A stretch of 64,000 bases of DNA from Acidipropionibacterium acidipropionici (GCF_001441165.1 NZ_CP013126.1:897551-961550), one strand, 5' to 3'. Counted from the first letter of the stretch, positions 1 through 8,847 are shown. Made by a program: numbers and translations. The notes: generated from the letters alone by a model not told the origin.

Positions 1-1061
1 TAGACGCCGTCCTTACCGGCGATGTGGCCCTTGACGGTGAGGCCGCCGGAGGACTCTCCGCCGATCACCGCGCCGGTCTCGGCCATCTTGGAGGACACCC
101 ACTTGAAGCCGACGGGCACCTCGTAGCAGGTCTGCCCGTGGGCCTCGGCGACCCGGTCGAGCAGGTGGGTGGTGGCGAGGTTTCGCACGCAGGGGCCGAT
201 CCAGCCCTTCTCCTCCAGCAGGTAGGAGTACAGCAGCACGAGGATCTGGTTGGGGTGCAGGAAGTTGCCCCGGTCGTCGATGATGCCGAGCCGGTCGGCG
301 TCGCCGTCGGTGGCGATGCCCAGATCGGCGCCGCGTTCGACGACCACCCCGGCCAGAGCCTTGAGGGTCTTGGAGTTCGGGGAGGGCAGGCGCCCGCCGA
401 AGAGGGTGTCGCGGCGCTCGTGGATGGTGTCGACGTCGCAGCGGGCGGTGAGCAGGATGGTCTGCAGGCAGGTCTTGGAGACCCCGAACATCGGGTCGAG
501 GACGATCTTGAGGTGGGCGTGGCGGATGACGTCCAGATCCACCTGGTCGAGGATCGAGTCGATGTACCAGTTCATCGAGGTCTGCACCCTCACCAGGCCC
601 TGTTCGACGGCCTCGTCGCGGCCCAGGGCCTTGATGTCGGCGTCGGCGATGGTGTTGATGTGCGCCTGGAGGGGGCCGGTGACCTCCACCTCGGCGTCGC
701 GGCCGCCCTCGGTGAAGATCTTGATGCCGTTGTAGGTGGCGGGGTTGTGGGAGGCGGTGATCGCCATCCCGTAGGCGCAGCCCTTGTCGCGGACGGTCCA
801 CATGATCATGGGGGTGGGGGCGGGGCGGTCGATGACGCGGACGTGGATGCCGTTGCCGGCGAGCACCTCGGCGGCCCACCAGGCGAATTCCGGGGAGAGG
901 AAGCGCTGGTCGTAGCCGATGACGACGGGGCGGTCGGCCACGTCCTCGTCGTGGATGCGGTCGGCCAGGCCCTGGGCGACCCGACGGACGTTTGCCTTGG
1001 TGAAGGTGTCGGCGATGACGGCCCGCCACCCTCCGGTACCGAACTCGATCTCATCAGCCAT
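1..1061 (-). CDS. Phosphoglucomutase/phosphomannomutase, 3' end outside window
   Basis: Alpha-D-phosphohexomutase family enzyme, which interconverts hexose 1- and 6-phosphates through a phosphoserine intermediate in the cytoplasm. Translation from ATG 1061 gives 353 residues before the window edge. The N-terminus reads EIEFGTGGWRAVI. The active-site serine loop TASHNP lies at about residues 102-107 and the metal-binding loop DGDADR at about 252-257. A GESSGG sugar-binding segment sits close to the cut. Family members run 450-560 residues, so roughly a quarter or more is missing beyond the edge. Whether glucose or mannose phosphate is preferred cannot be read from this part. It is transcribed away from the decarboxylase operon, with one 65-bp dyad repeat in the gap behind its start. 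Confidence 0.93.
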   Translation of the reverse strand, partial: MADEIEFGTGGWRAVIADTFTKANVRRVAQGLADRIHDEDVADRPVVIGYDQRFLSPEFAWWAAEVLAGNGIHVRVIDRPAPTPMIMWTVRDKGCAYGMAITASHNPATYNGIKIFTEGGRDAEVEVTGPLQAHINTIADADIKALGRDEAVEQGLVRVQTSMNWYIDSILDQVDLDVIRHAHLKIVLDPMFGVSKTCLQTILLTARCDVDTIHERRDTLFGGRLPSPNSKTLKALAGVVVERGADLGIATDGDADRLGIIDDRGNFLHPNQILVLLYSYLLEEKGWIGPCVRNLATTHLLDRVAEAHGQTCYEVPVGFKWVSSKMAETGAVIGGESSGGLTVKGHIAGKDGV

Positions 1062-1181
1062 GATTCAACGCTAGTTCCGCACCACGGGAGATGGTCACAT
1101 CCGACGCCGTCCTGCTGTTCGTTCGCGCATCCGAACTGAGCGTCCTGTGCAGGGGCTGTTCACTCGAGGAGGATCGGGAAT

Positions 1182-1246
1182 GAGTTCTGCCATATGTCGG
1201 CCGCGGGGTGGATTATCCACCCGGCGCCCGACATATGGCCGAACTC
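1182..1246. repeat. 65-bp dyad element, copy 1
   Basis: Intergenic palindrome. The left end GAGTTCTGCCATATGTCGG is matched by the right end as an almost perfect inverted repeat, and the exact centre is GGGTGGATTATCCACCC. Four more copies of identical length occur at 20015, 20106, 28031 and 28122. This is the most nearly perfect copy. Confidence 0.9.
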
Positions 1247-1314
1247 AACGCGGCCGCGGACACGACCCGTTCAGGGAGTCAGCGAACCCTGGCGAGCAAG
1301 GAGGGAGACGACGA

Positions 1315-2436
1315 CTAGAAACTCCCCATCAGGGCCAGCAGCACGCCCCCGGCCATCGCCGAGGCGACCTGACCGGCGGCGTTGGCCCCCATGGCGTGCA
1401 TCAGGACGAAGTTGCCGTCATCCTCCCTGCTCACCTCCTGCTGCACCACCCGGGCGGCCATCGGGAAGGCGCTGATGCCGGCGGCCCCGATGAGCGGGTT
1501 GAAGCCATCGCGGGAGAACACATTGAGCAGTTTGCCGAAGCACACCCCGGCGGCGGTGTCCAGGACGAAGGCGACGAGCCCCAGCACCAGGATCATCAGG
1601 GTCTGCACCTTGAGGAACTGGGTGCCGACCATCGTCGATCCGATCGCCAGGCCCAGCAGCAGGGTGACGATATTGGTGAGTTCGTTCTGGGCGGCCCCGG
1701 TGAGCCGCTCCACCACATGGGACTCCCGCATCAGGTTGCCGAGCATCAGCGATCCGATGAGCGGCAGCGCGAAGGGCACCAGGATGCCCACCACGATGGT
1801 GACGACGATGGGGAAGATGATGCGCGTCCGAGCGCTGATCTGGCGCTGGGAGTAGGCCATCCGGATGGTGCGCTCCTTCTTGGTGGTGAGCAGCCTCATC
1901 ACCGGCGGCATGATGATCGGCACCAGGGACATGTAGGAGTAGGCGGCCACCGTGATGGGGCCCAGCAGGCCGGGGGCCAGCTTCCCGGAGACGTAGATCG
2001 ACGTCGGTCCGTCGATGGCGCCGATGATGCCGATGGACGCCGCCTCGGGGCGGTCGAAGCCGAGCACCAGGGCGAGGATCAGCGTCAGGAAGATGCCGAA
2101 CTGGCCAGCCGCCCCCAGCAGCACCATCTTCGGGTTCTCCAGCAATGGCCCGAAGTCGGTCATCGCACCGATCCCGATGAAGATGAGCAGCGGGAAGAGC
2201 TCGTTGGCGACGCCGACGTTGTAGAAGATGCTGAGCATCCCGTGTTCGCCGAGCATCGAGGAGACCGGCATATTGGCCAGCACGCAGCCGGCGCCGATGG
2301 GCAGCAGCAGGAGGGGCTCGTACTCCTTGGCGATGGCCAGCCAGATGAGCAGCAGGCCGACGGCGATCATCACCAGTCCCTGCCACTGGACGTTGAGGAT
2401 CCCCCTCAGCAGGTTGTCCCATGTCGTCGGGTCCAT
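1315..2436 (-). CDS. Na+-translocating decarboxylase beta subunit
   Basis: Membrane subunit of the biotin-dependent decarboxylase family (OadB/GcdB/MmdB). It decarboxylates carboxybiotin and couples this to Na+ export. The 373-residue product is almost entirely hydrophobic helices and carries the conserved motif GAIDGPTSIYVSGKLAP, whose Asp is implicated in Na+ and proton handling in the family. The start is placed at ATG 2436, two bases after the biotin-carrier stop and behind a GAGAAGG ribosome site; an in-frame ATG seven codons upstream lies inside the carrier gene. It is the last gene of the operon. Its presence separates this cluster from the soluble propionibacterial transcarboxylase, which has no beta subunit. 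Confidence 0.93.
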   Translation of the reverse strand: MDPTTWDNLLRGILNVQWQGLVMIAVGLLLIWLAIAKEYEPLLLLPIGAGCVLANMPVSSMLGEHGMLSIFYNVGVANELFPLLIFIGIGAMTDFGPLLENPKMVLLGAAGQFGIFLTLILALVLGFDRPEAASIGIIGAIDGPTSIYVSGKLAPGLLGPITVAAYSYMSLVPIIMPPVMRLLTTKKERTIRMAYSQRQISARTRIIFPIVVTIVVGILVPFALPLIGSLMLGNLMRESHVVERLTGAAQNELTNIVTLLLGLAIGSTMVGTQFLKVQTLMILVLGLVAFVLDTAAGVCFGKLLNVFSRDGFNPLIGAAGISAFPMAARVVQQEVSREDDGNFVLMHAMGANAAGQVASAMAGGVLLALMGSF

Positions 2437-2438
2437 CG

Positions 2439-2927
2439 TCAGGCCTTCTCGAAGCACAGCAGGGTCTGCCCGTATTTCACCTGGTCGCCCTCGGCGACGA
2501 GCACCTCGGCGATGACCCCGGAGCGACTGGCGTGCAGCTCGTTCTTCATCTTCATGGCCTCCAGAACCAGCACCGTCTGCCCCTTGGCCACTTCGTCGCC
2601 GGGCCCGGCGTCGACCGAAGCGATGACCCCGGGCATCGGGGCGGTCATGGAGTAGGCGAGATCGGCTCCCCCGGTGAGCGCCGGGGAGGGGCTCCCGGTG
2701 GCGCGGGTGCGGACCTGCTGAGGCACCCTGGGTGCCTTGGGCGCCGATTCGTGCCGGGGGTCGATCTGCGGGACGACGGGCTGGTCGCCGACGTCCTGAT
2801 GGGCGGTGAGCTCCACCTCGACCTGCTGCCCGTCGACGCGCACCTGGAACTGCGTGGCGCTGGTCTCCTCCACCTCGATCTCGTGGGTGGTGCCGGCGAC
2901 GGTGATGGTGTAGCGGCGCACGGTCAT
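2439..2927 (-). CDS. Biotin carboxyl carrier subunit of the decarboxylase
   Basis: A 162-residue swinging-arm protein that shuttles the carboxyl group from the carboxyltransferase to the membrane beta subunit. It has an N-terminal domain (about 1-45), a Pro/Ala-rich linker (about 55-90) and a C-terminal biotinyl domain with LVLEAMKMKNELHA; the biotinylated lysine is about residue 126. The ATG at 2927 overlaps the stop of the upstream gamma subunit gene as ATGA, indicating translational coupling, and a GGGAG run directly abuts it. An in-frame reading extends 24 codons upstream, but those codons lie inside the neighbouring gene and look like shadow sequence. Confidence 0.92.
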   Translation of the reverse strand: MTVRRYTITVAGTTHEIEVEETSATQFQVRVDGQQVEVELTAHQDVGDQPVVPQIDPRHESAPKAPRVPQQVRTRATGSPSPALTGGADLAYSMTAPMPGVIASVDAGPGDEVAKGQTVLVLEAMKMKNELHASRSGVIAEVLVAEGDQVKYGQTLLCFEKA

Positions 2928-3322
2928 CTCCCTGTTCTGTGCATCTGGGTGTTGTGCATCTGCGCGGAGCGTCCGATGGCGACCCACCGGCTGGCCCACA
3001 GCCGTGATCCCGGCGGGTGGACGCGGTTCACCGGTGCGGCCTCCTTGCGTCGGACGTCGGCATGCACCATGACGGCGACGCCGACCGCCGCGATCTGCTC
3101 GGGGGTGAGCCCGGAGGGGTCGGCGATGACGACGTCCGGGGGCTGCCCGTCGCCCTCGGCCCGTTCCCCCTCAGGCTGCACCGCCCCGGGCCTGCGGCGG
3201 CGCAGACTCAGCCGGTCGATTCTCCCGATGGCCATGAGTACGGCCATCAGCCCGATGAGCAGCAGGAACACCGTTCCCATGCCCAGCAGGGTGATCTCAA
3301 GACCCCATCCGAGGTTCTTCAC
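2924..3322 (-). CDS. OadG-like gamma subunit of the decarboxylase
   Basis: A 132-residue protein with one N-terminal membrane helix (about residues 8-32: LEITLLGMGTVFLLLIGLMA), followed by a basic, proline-rich cytoplasmic tail. This is the usual design of the small OadG-type subunit that holds the carboxyltransferase to the membrane beta subunit. Identification rests on the helix signature GMGTVFLLL and on the position between the alpha subunit and carrier genes. The tail (about 60-132) is longer and less conserved than in enteric OadG. The stop overlaps the next gene by four bases. Confidence 0.8.
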   Translation of the reverse strand: MKNLGWGLEITLLGMGTVFLLLIGLMAVLMAIGRIDRLSLRRRRPGAVQPEGERAEGDGQPPDVVIADPSGLTPEQIAAVGVAVMVHADVRRKEAAPVNRVHPPGSRLWASRWVAIGRSAQMHNTQMHRTGR

Positions 3323-3332
3323 GACGCCCTCC

Positions 3333-4940
3333 TCAGACCGGGAACAGGCCGTGCTTCTTGGGCACGGTGTCGGCGACCTTGGTCTGCAGCACCTCCAGGG
3401 CGCGGATGAGCCGCGGCCTGGTCTCGCGGGGCTCGATCACCTCGTCGATCTGGCCCAGGTCGGCGGCCCGATACGGATTGAGGAACTGCTCGCGGTACTC
3501 CTCGACGAACTGGTCGCGGGCCGCGTCGGGGTCGGCGGCCTCGCGGATCGCCCGCCCGTTGATGAGCGGTGCGGCCCCCTCGGCGCCCATCACGGCGATC
3601 TGCGCGGTGGGCCAGGCGAAGGTGACGTCGGCCCCCATCTGCTTGGAGCTCAGGGCCACATAGGACCCGCCGATGGCCTTGCGGACGGTCACCGAGATCT
3701 TCGGGACGGTGGCCTGGCAGTAGGCGTAGATGATCTTGGCGCCGTGCCGGATGACGCCGTTGTACTCCTGCTCGACGCCGGGCAGATATCCAGGGCAGTC
3801 GACGAAGGTGATGACGGGGATCGAGTAGACGTCGCAGATCCGCACGAAGCGGCTGATCTTGTCCGAGGAGTCGATGTCGAGCACCCCGGACATCACGGCG
3901 GGCTGGTTGGCGACGATGCCGACCGGGCGGCCGTCCAGCCTGGCGAAGGCGACGATGGCGTTGGGGGCGAAGCCCTTGTGCACCTCCAGCAGGCTCTCGG
4001 CGTCGACGACGGATTCCAGGACGGCGCGCATGTCGTAGGCGAGGCCCTCATCGGCGGGGACGACGGAGTTGAGGGCATCGTCCATCCGGTCCGGGGAGTC
4101 GTCGGTGACCAGGGCCGGTGCCTCCTCGGCGGTATTGGAGGGCAGGTAGCTCAGCAGCAGTTGGACCAGTTCGATCGCCTCGGCCTCCGAGGAGGCCTCG
4201 AACTGCGCGTTGCCGCTGCGCCCGGCGTGGACGCCGGCCCCGCCGAGCTCCTGGGCGCTCACCTGCTCGCCGGTCACCGAGGCCACCACGCCGGGGCCGG
4301 TGAGGAACATCGCGGAGGTCTCGTCGACCATGATGGTGAAGTCGGTCAGCGCCGGGGAGTAGACGGCACCGCCGGCGCAGGGCCCCATGATGACGCTGAT
4401 CTGCGGTATGACACCCGATGACCTGACATTTCGCGAGAACACCTCGCCGTAGGCGGCCAGGCTGCGGACCCCCTCCTGTACCCGGGCGCCGCCGGAGTCG
4501 TTGAGGCCGACGATCGGGATGCCGCTCTCCAGGGCGAGATCCTGGACGCGGTTGATCTTCTGCGCCTGGACCTGGCTGAATGACCCGCCGAGAACGGTGA
4601 AGTCCTGGGCGTACACGGCCACCCGGCGGCCGTTGATCTTGCCCAGCCCGGTGACGACGCCGTCTCCGGGAAAGCGCTTCTCGGACATTCCGAAATCGGT
4701 CACCTGGTGGGCGGCCAGGGCCCCGAGCTCCTGAAATGACCCGTCGTCGAGAAGGATTGCGAGTCTCTCCCGGGCGCTGAGCTTGCCCTTCTGGTGCTGG
4801 CGTTCCAGAGCTCCGGCGCCACCCCCCAGGACAGCCCGCTCGCGGATCCGGCGCAGCCGGCCCAGGTGCCCGTCCGCCGTGCTGTGAGCCTGCCGGCCGG
4901 GCTCCTCCGGCGTCTCCTGCGACCCGCCATCGGGCATCAT
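3333..4940 (-). CDS. mmdA: Methylmalonyl-CoA decarboxylase alpha subunit (acyl-CoA carboxyltransferase)
   Basis: Carboxyltransferase subunit that moves the carboxyl group of (S)-methylmalonyl-CoA to the biotin carrier. The 535-residue product has both crotonase-fold halves, with family signatures such as KGKLSARERLAILLDDGSF, NDSGGARVQEG, GPCAGGAVYSPALTDF and VDCPGYLPGVEQEYNGVIRHGAK. The start is one of two adjacent ATGs (4940, 4937) behind GAAGGATGGGG; a longer in-frame reading to 5066 is low-complexity and unlikely. The family also contains propionyl-CoA carboxylase beta and the 12S transcarboxylase subunit. The adjacent gamma, carrier and beta genes favour the Na+-pumping decarboxylase, which would conserve energy on the route from succinate to propionate. 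Confidence 0.88.
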   Translation of the reverse strand: MMPDGGSQETPEEPGRQAHSTADGHLGRLRRIRERAVLGGGAGALERQHQKGKLSARERLAILLDDGSFQELGALAAHQVTDFGMSEKRFPGDGVVTGLGKINGRRVAVYAQDFTVLGGSFSQVQAQKINRVQDLALESGIPIVGLNDSGGARVQEGVRSLAAYGEVFSRNVRSSGVIPQISVIMGPCAGGAVYSPALTDFTIMVDETSAMFLTGPGVVASVTGEQVSAQELGGAGVHAGRSGNAQFEASSEAEAIELVQLLLSYLPSNTAEEAPALVTDDSPDRMDDALNSVVPADEGLAYDMRAVLESVVDAESLLEVHKGFAPNAIVAFARLDGRPVGIVANQPAVMSGVLDIDSSDKISRFVRICDVYSIPVITFVDCPGYLPGVEQEYNGVIRHGAKIIYAYCQATVPKISVTVRKAIGGSYVALSSKQMGADVTFAWPTAQIAVMGAEGAAPLINGRAIREAADPDAARDQFVEEYREQFLNPYRAADLGQIDEVIEPRETRPRLIRALEVLQTKVADTVPKKHGLFPV

Positions 4941-5261
4941 CGCGTCCCCATCCTTCGTCGGGTGGTCTCCTGGGGCCAATCCTAGGGCACCCGGTCCCAG
5001 GGCACCCGCGGCGCCCGCCGGGCGGATCACGGCGTCCGCATCGCCTCTCCGGTGACGCCATGTCACCGGTGTCTGGGCGCCGGAAGTGCCCCGGACTTGT
5101 CACATCACAATAGCGTTCAGCTGTCACGGAAAGCGATTCCTCATTGCCCCCGATTCAATCCCGGGACCCGCCCGGAAGTCCGGCGAATCGCGGTGATAAC
5201 GTGTCAATGGCCTGGACGCCAGACGCCGGGTGACACGTTTTGACATGGAGGTCCTAACCCG
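4941..5261. promoter_or_regulatory. Divergent mmdA/acyl-CoA synthetase intergenic region
   Basis: 321 bases between two divergent metabolic transcripts. The clearest structure is a perfect 9-bp inverted repeat, AACGTGTCA at 5198-5206 and TGACACGTT at 5231-5239, separated by 24 bases and lying 22 bases upstream of the synthetase ATG. It could be a split operator or a leader hairpin. No convincing -35/-10 pair was assigned. Confidence 0.45.
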
Positions 5262-7427
5262 ATGACCACTGATCTGGATTGTCTGTTCGCACCGCACCGA
5301 GTCGCAGTGGTGGGTGCGGGCACGAAACCCACGAATCTCGGGCACATGGTTGTGCGCAACCTGCTGGAGAGCAATTTCCAGGGTGTCGTCTACCCCATCA
5401 ATCCCAAGCACGAGTCGATCGGCGGCGTCCCGGCATTCCCGAGCGTCCTGGAGACCCCCGAGTCCCCCGACATGGCCATCCTGTGCGTGCCCGCGGCCGG
5501 CGTCCTGGGCGTCGTCCAGCAGTGCGCCGAGGCGGGCATCAAGGGCATCGTCTGCCTGGCTGCCGGGTTCCGCGAGGTGGGTCCCGAGGGCCGCGCCATG
5601 GAGGACAAGGTCGTCGCCGTCTGCCGGAAGAACGGCATGCGCCTCCTCGGCCCGAACTGCCTGGGCCTCCAGGTTCCCGAGCGCAGGCTCAACGCCACCT
5701 TCGCCGCCCACACCCCCAAGCCGGGCAATATCGCCCTGGTCTCCCAGTCCGGCGCCCTGACGGCCGCCCTCATCGAGTGGGCGATCGGCAAGGGCATCGG
5801 CTTCTCCAAGATCGCCACCCTGGGCAACGCCGCCGACGTCGAACTGGCCGCCATGCTGGACTACCTGGCCGACGATCCCGAGACCCACTCGGCCGTCGTC
5901 TACGCCGAGTCGATCTCCGACGCCCAGGCCTTCACCTCCGCGGCCCGCAGGTTCACCGCCAAGAAGCCCCTCATCGTCTACAAGGCCGGACGCTTCGCCG
6001 CCTCCGCCAAGGCCGCCGTCTCCCACACCGGCGCCATGGCCGGTGCCGACTCGGTGTACAACGCCGCCTTCGAGCGGGTCGGCGTCACCCGGGTGCTGCG
6101 GATCTCCGACCTGTACCACACCATCGAGCTGCTGGCCGCCGACCGGATCGCCCACAAGCCGACCCTGGCGGTCGTCACCAACGCCGGCGGCCCCGGCGTC
6201 ATGTCGGTCGACGCCCTGGCCGAGCGCGGCGGACGCCTCGCCGAGATCTCCGAGAGCACCCTGGACGCCCTCAACGAGGTGCTGCCCACCGCCTGGTCCC
6301 ACGCCAACCCGATCGACGTCCTCGGCGACGCCCCCGCCAAGCGCTACGAGGCCGCCATCGCCGCGGCCGTCACCGAGGAGGACGCCGACGGCATCCTCGT
6401 CATCCTCACCCCGCAGGCCATGACCGACATCATCGGCTCGGCCGACGCCGTGATCGCCGCCGCGGCGACCACCACCAAGCCGGTACTGGCCGTGTGGATG
6501 GGCGGCGGCGTCGAGAACGACAAGGCCACCGCGAAGCTCGCCGCAGCGGGCATCCCCACCTTCGAGTTCCCCGAGAACGCCGTCGACGCATTCATGAACG
6601 AGGTCGCCTCCCAGGACGCCGTCGACGCCGCCGCGGCGTCGATCCCCGCCCCGGCCGACGACTTCACCCCGGACCGTGAGAAGGCCGCCCGACTCATCGC
6701 CTCGGTGCCCGAGACCGGGCTGCTCCCCGAGACCGAGACCAAGGAGCTCTTCGACGCCTACGGCATCCCGGTCGCCCTGCCGAAGCTGGCCACCAGCGCC
6801 GACCAGGCCGCCGAGCTCGCCGACGCGATGGGCTACCCGGTAGTGGCGAAGATCGCCTCCCCCGACATCACCCACAAGACCGATGTCGGCGGCGTGGTCG
6901 TCGGACCGCAGAACGCCGAGGAGGTCAAGGCGGCCTACGAGAAGATCGTCGCCAACGCCACCGCCGCCGTGCCCGAGGCCCGCATCGAGGGAGTCGTCAT
7001 CGAGCAGATGGTCCCGGCAGGCAATGCCGAGCTCATCCTCGGATCCACCCGCGACGCCTCCTTCGGCCAGACCATCATGGTCGCCGCCGGCGGCACCTCC
7101 GCCGAGATCCTCAAGGACTCCGCCCTCCAGCTCGCCCCGGTCGACGCCGGGCTGGCCCGCCGAATGGTCGAGTCGCTGCGGATCTGGCCGCTCATCAAGG
7201 GCTACCGCGGCGCCGAGGGTGCCGACGTCGACGCCCTGGTGAAGGTCATCACCCGGTTCTCGACCCTGGTGGCCGAGCACCCGGAGATCACCGAGACCGA
7301 GATGAACCCGCTGACCGTCTCTCCGTCGGGGGCCATCGCCCTGGACGCCCGGGCCGTCATCGATCGCGACGCCCTGGCCAACCCCCCGGCCAAGTACTCG
7401 CACCTGGGGATCCTGCCGCAGGCCTGA
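5262..7427 (+). CDS. Acyl/acetate-CoA ligase (ADP-forming), fused alpha-beta
   Basis: NDP-forming acyl-CoA synthetase that interconverts acyl-CoA, ADP and phosphate with the free acid, CoA and ATP. The 721 residues comprise a CoA-binding Rossmann domain (about 1-130), ligase CoA domains (about 150-450) with the phosphohistidine loop KAAVSHTGAMAG near residue 255, and a C-terminal ATP-grasp domain (about 480-700) containing VAKIASPDITHKTDVGGV. Archaeal enzymes have separate subunits; the single-chain form is common in bacteria. GGAGGT lies nine bases before the ATG. Its placement opposite the methylmalonyl-CoA decarboxylase suggests substrate-level phosphorylation from acetyl- or propionyl-CoA, but acyl preference is not readable from sequence. 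Confidence 0.92.
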   Translation: MTTDLDCLFAPHRVAVVGAGTKPTNLGHMVVRNLLESNFQGVVYPINPKHESIGGVPAFPSVLETPESPDMAILCVPAAGVLGVVQQCAEAGIKGIVCLAAGFREVGPEGRAMEDKVVAVCRKNGMRLLGPNCLGLQVPERRLNATFAAHTPKPGNIALVSQSGALTAALIEWAIGKGIGFSKIATLGNAADVELAAMLDYLADDPETHSAVVYAESISDAQAFTSAARRFTAKKPLIVYKAGRFAASAKAAVSHTGAMAGADSVYNAAFERVGVTRVLRISDLYHTIELLAADRIAHKPTLAVVTNAGGPGVMSVDALAERGGRLAEISESTLDALNEVLPTAWSHANPIDVLGDAPAKRYEAAIAAAVTEEDADGILVILTPQAMTDIIGSADAVIAAAATTTKPVLAVWMGGGVENDKATAKLAAAGIPTFEFPENAVDAFMNEVASQDAVDAAAASIPAPADDFTPDREKAARLIASVPETGLLPETETKELFDAYGIPVALPKLATSADQAAELADAMGYPVVAKIASPDITHKTDVGGVVVGPQNAEEVKAAYEKIVANATAAVPEARIEGVVIEQMVPAGNAELILGSTRDASFGQTIMVAAGGTSAEILKDSALQLAPVDAGLARRMVESLRIWPLIKGYRGAEGADVDALVKVITRFSTLVAEHPEITETEMNPLTVSPSGAIALDARAVIDRDALANPPAKYSHLGILPQA

Positions 7428-7756
7428 TCATGCCGGGGGACGACCCCCTGGCAACCCCCGGGCGGTAACTCCGCAGCGGTCAGGTCGGCGTCGCCGGCCT
7501 GCCGCTGCGGCTCGGGTCTGCGACCGCGTCCCGGCGCTCGCTGCCCCCCCTCGGCGGTCAGCACTGCTGGAAGTCAGGTCCGCATCCGTGGCCACGCGCT
7601 GCGGGTGCGGTCCGTGACCGCGCCCGGGGATTTTTACTCCCAACACGCCGTCCTGACGCCCCGCAGAGCTGTGGGACGGCGTGTTGGGAGTAATTCCTCC
7701 GCCTCGGAGGGCACGAGAACCCCTGTTGAGCGGCGGATCCGGGGCACCATGGGGGC
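7428..7756. other. Non-coding gap with a perfect 20-bp hairpin
   Basis: 329 bases between the synthetase and acylphosphatase genes. Short open frames here have no ribosome site or recognisable product. The only clear structure is the inverted repeat at 7634-7693, listed separately. Confidence 0.6.
7634..7693. terminator. Perfect 20-bp inverted repeat, probable terminator
   Basis: The arms 7634-7653 (TTACTCCCAACACGCCGTCC) and 7674-7693 are exact reverse complements around a 20-base loop. TTTTT precedes the left arm on the plus strand, which is a U-run for minus-strand transcription. The structure lies about 200 bases after the synthetase stop and 64 bases before the next start. Confidence 0.6.
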
Positions 7757-8038
7757 ATGAGCGAGCAGACGATTCACGTCCACGCCATCGTCAAGGGCAT
7801 CGTCCAAGGGGTCGGCTTCCGGTACTACACCCAGGCCAAGGCCCAGCAGCTCGGCGTCAACGGCACCGTCGCCAACCGCTATGACGGAACCGTCGAGTGC
7901 GAGCTCGAGGGCCCGGCCTACGCCGTCAACGCCATGGTCGAATGGCTCCACGACGGCCCCAGCAGCGCCACCGTCACCGGACTGCACACCAACGAGCGCG
8001 AGGTCCAGGGGTTGCGCGGCTTCGAGATCACCGGCTGA
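7757..8038 (+). CDS. acyP: Acylphosphatase
   Basis: Small cytoplasmic hydrolase of carboxyl-phosphate bonds such as acyl phosphates. At 93 residues it has the standard length. The signature VKGIVQGVGFRYYTQ places the phosphate-binding Arg at residue 22, and GTVANRYDGTVE places the catalytic Asn at residue 40. The start is ATG 7757 behind GGGGGC. It stands alone after a hairpin and converges on the small minus-strand pair that follows. Lying downstream of an acyl-CoA synthetase is suggestive, but no functional link is proven. Confidence 0.93.
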   Translation: MSEQTIHVHAIVKGIVQGVGFRYYTQAKAQQLGVNGTVANRYDGTVECELEGPAYAVNAMVEWLHDGPSSATVTGLHTNEREVQGLRGFEITG

Positions 8039-8050
8039 GCGGCCGGCAGA

Positions 8051-8353
8051 TCAGCTCCAGGACTCGGTGATGAACCGCCTCGCCGCGGCGACGTCGTCAC
8101 GGGTGAGATCGGCCTTCGGCTTCCCGGTGATCGAGGCGCTGATCGACGCCACCAGATCCAGCACCCGGGTGCGCTCGGCCTGATGCACCTCGAGACGGCG
8201 CGTCTTCTCCTCGTCGAGATCGGCCCCTTCCAGGGACTCGATCACCTTCTGAAGCTGCACCAGCCACAGCTGCAGGGCCCGCAGCAGCAGCGGCAGGTCG
8301 TCGGCCAGCAGGGCCCCGATCTCCGCCCGATCCGACGTGAACTCCTCAGCCAT
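8051..8353 (-). CDS. Hypothetical helical protein
   Basis: A 100-residue acidic protein that I do not recognise. It is almost entirely predicted helix: an amphipathic first half rich in Leu (ALLADDLPLLLRALQLWLVQLQKVIESL) and a charged second half ending ITESWS. It has no signal peptide, cysteine or catalytic motif. GGAGAGGG precedes ATG 8353, which lies 12 bases after the stop of the upstream small gene, so the two form a short operon. Coding looks real from the ribosome site and spacing. Confidence 0.65.
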   Translation of the reverse strand: MAEEFTSDRAEIGALLADDLPLLLRALQLWLVQLQKVIESLEGADLDEEKTRRLEVHQAERTRVLDLVASISASITGKPKADLTRDDVAAARRFITESWS

Positions 8354-8365
8354 GGCCCTCTCCTA

Positions 8366-8677
8366 TCAACTCACGAACCTCAACAGTGCGTCGGCGAACC
8401 GGCCGTCTGGCACCTCGAGATCCCGTCGGCGTCCGCGCACCTCTATCACCATGTCCAGCCGCAGCCCGCGCACCAGGACGGTGGCGGTGACCCCGCTTGC
8501 CAGTTCCAGACGCACCACCTCGCCGCCGCCGGCCGAGGTGCGCGATCCCCGGTAGCGCTCGCGGACGAAGGCGTCCGGGTTGATGCCGGGGTCGGTGTCG
8601 ACCGCCGAGATCTCGGCGAGCACCCGCCCGACCACGACGTCGAGCACATCGACGATGCCATCCCGCCGCTGCGTCAT
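8366..8677 (-). CDS. Hypothetical small cytoplasmic protein
   Basis: A 103-residue product that I do not recognise. The start at ATG 8677 is chosen because GGGAGGTG sits five bases ahead; the open frame continues about 29 codons upstream without a good site. The sequence has a charged N-terminal helix (RRDGIVDVLDVVVGRVLAEI) and a beta-rich C-terminal half (GGEVVRLELASGVTATVLVRGLRLDMVIEVRG). It has no cysteines, membrane segments or obvious catalytic motif. It is transcribed with the helical protein downstream. Confidence 0.6.
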   Translation of the reverse strand: MTQRRDGIVDVLDVVVGRVLAEISAVDTDPGINPDAFVRERYRGSRTSAGGGEVVRLELASGVTATVLVRGLRLDMVIEVRGRRRDLEVPDGRFADALLRFVS

Positions 8678-8847
8678 CGGGTCACCTCCCGGAGTCGTCC
8701 CTGAATCAAGAGTGACGCATCGCGCAAGCGAGCGCCGCCCGGCGCGCCACGCAACGCACCGCACAGCTCCCTGCGGCGGTACCGATCCTCAGGACACTCA
8801 CAGCGGAGTCCGTGGTGCGGCGACCGACGTCGACTAAACTTCGCACC

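Noticed and set aside
1394-2422. Second open frame within the beta subunit gene
   Set aside because: Arg/His/Pro-rich shadow; the other frame has conserved membrane helices.
5124-7403. Long open frame antisense to the acyl-CoA synthetase, with Gly/Asp/Val-rich translation
   Set aside because: Composition is typical of a shadow of a G+C-rich gene; no ribosome site or known domain, and the plus-strand gene is certain.
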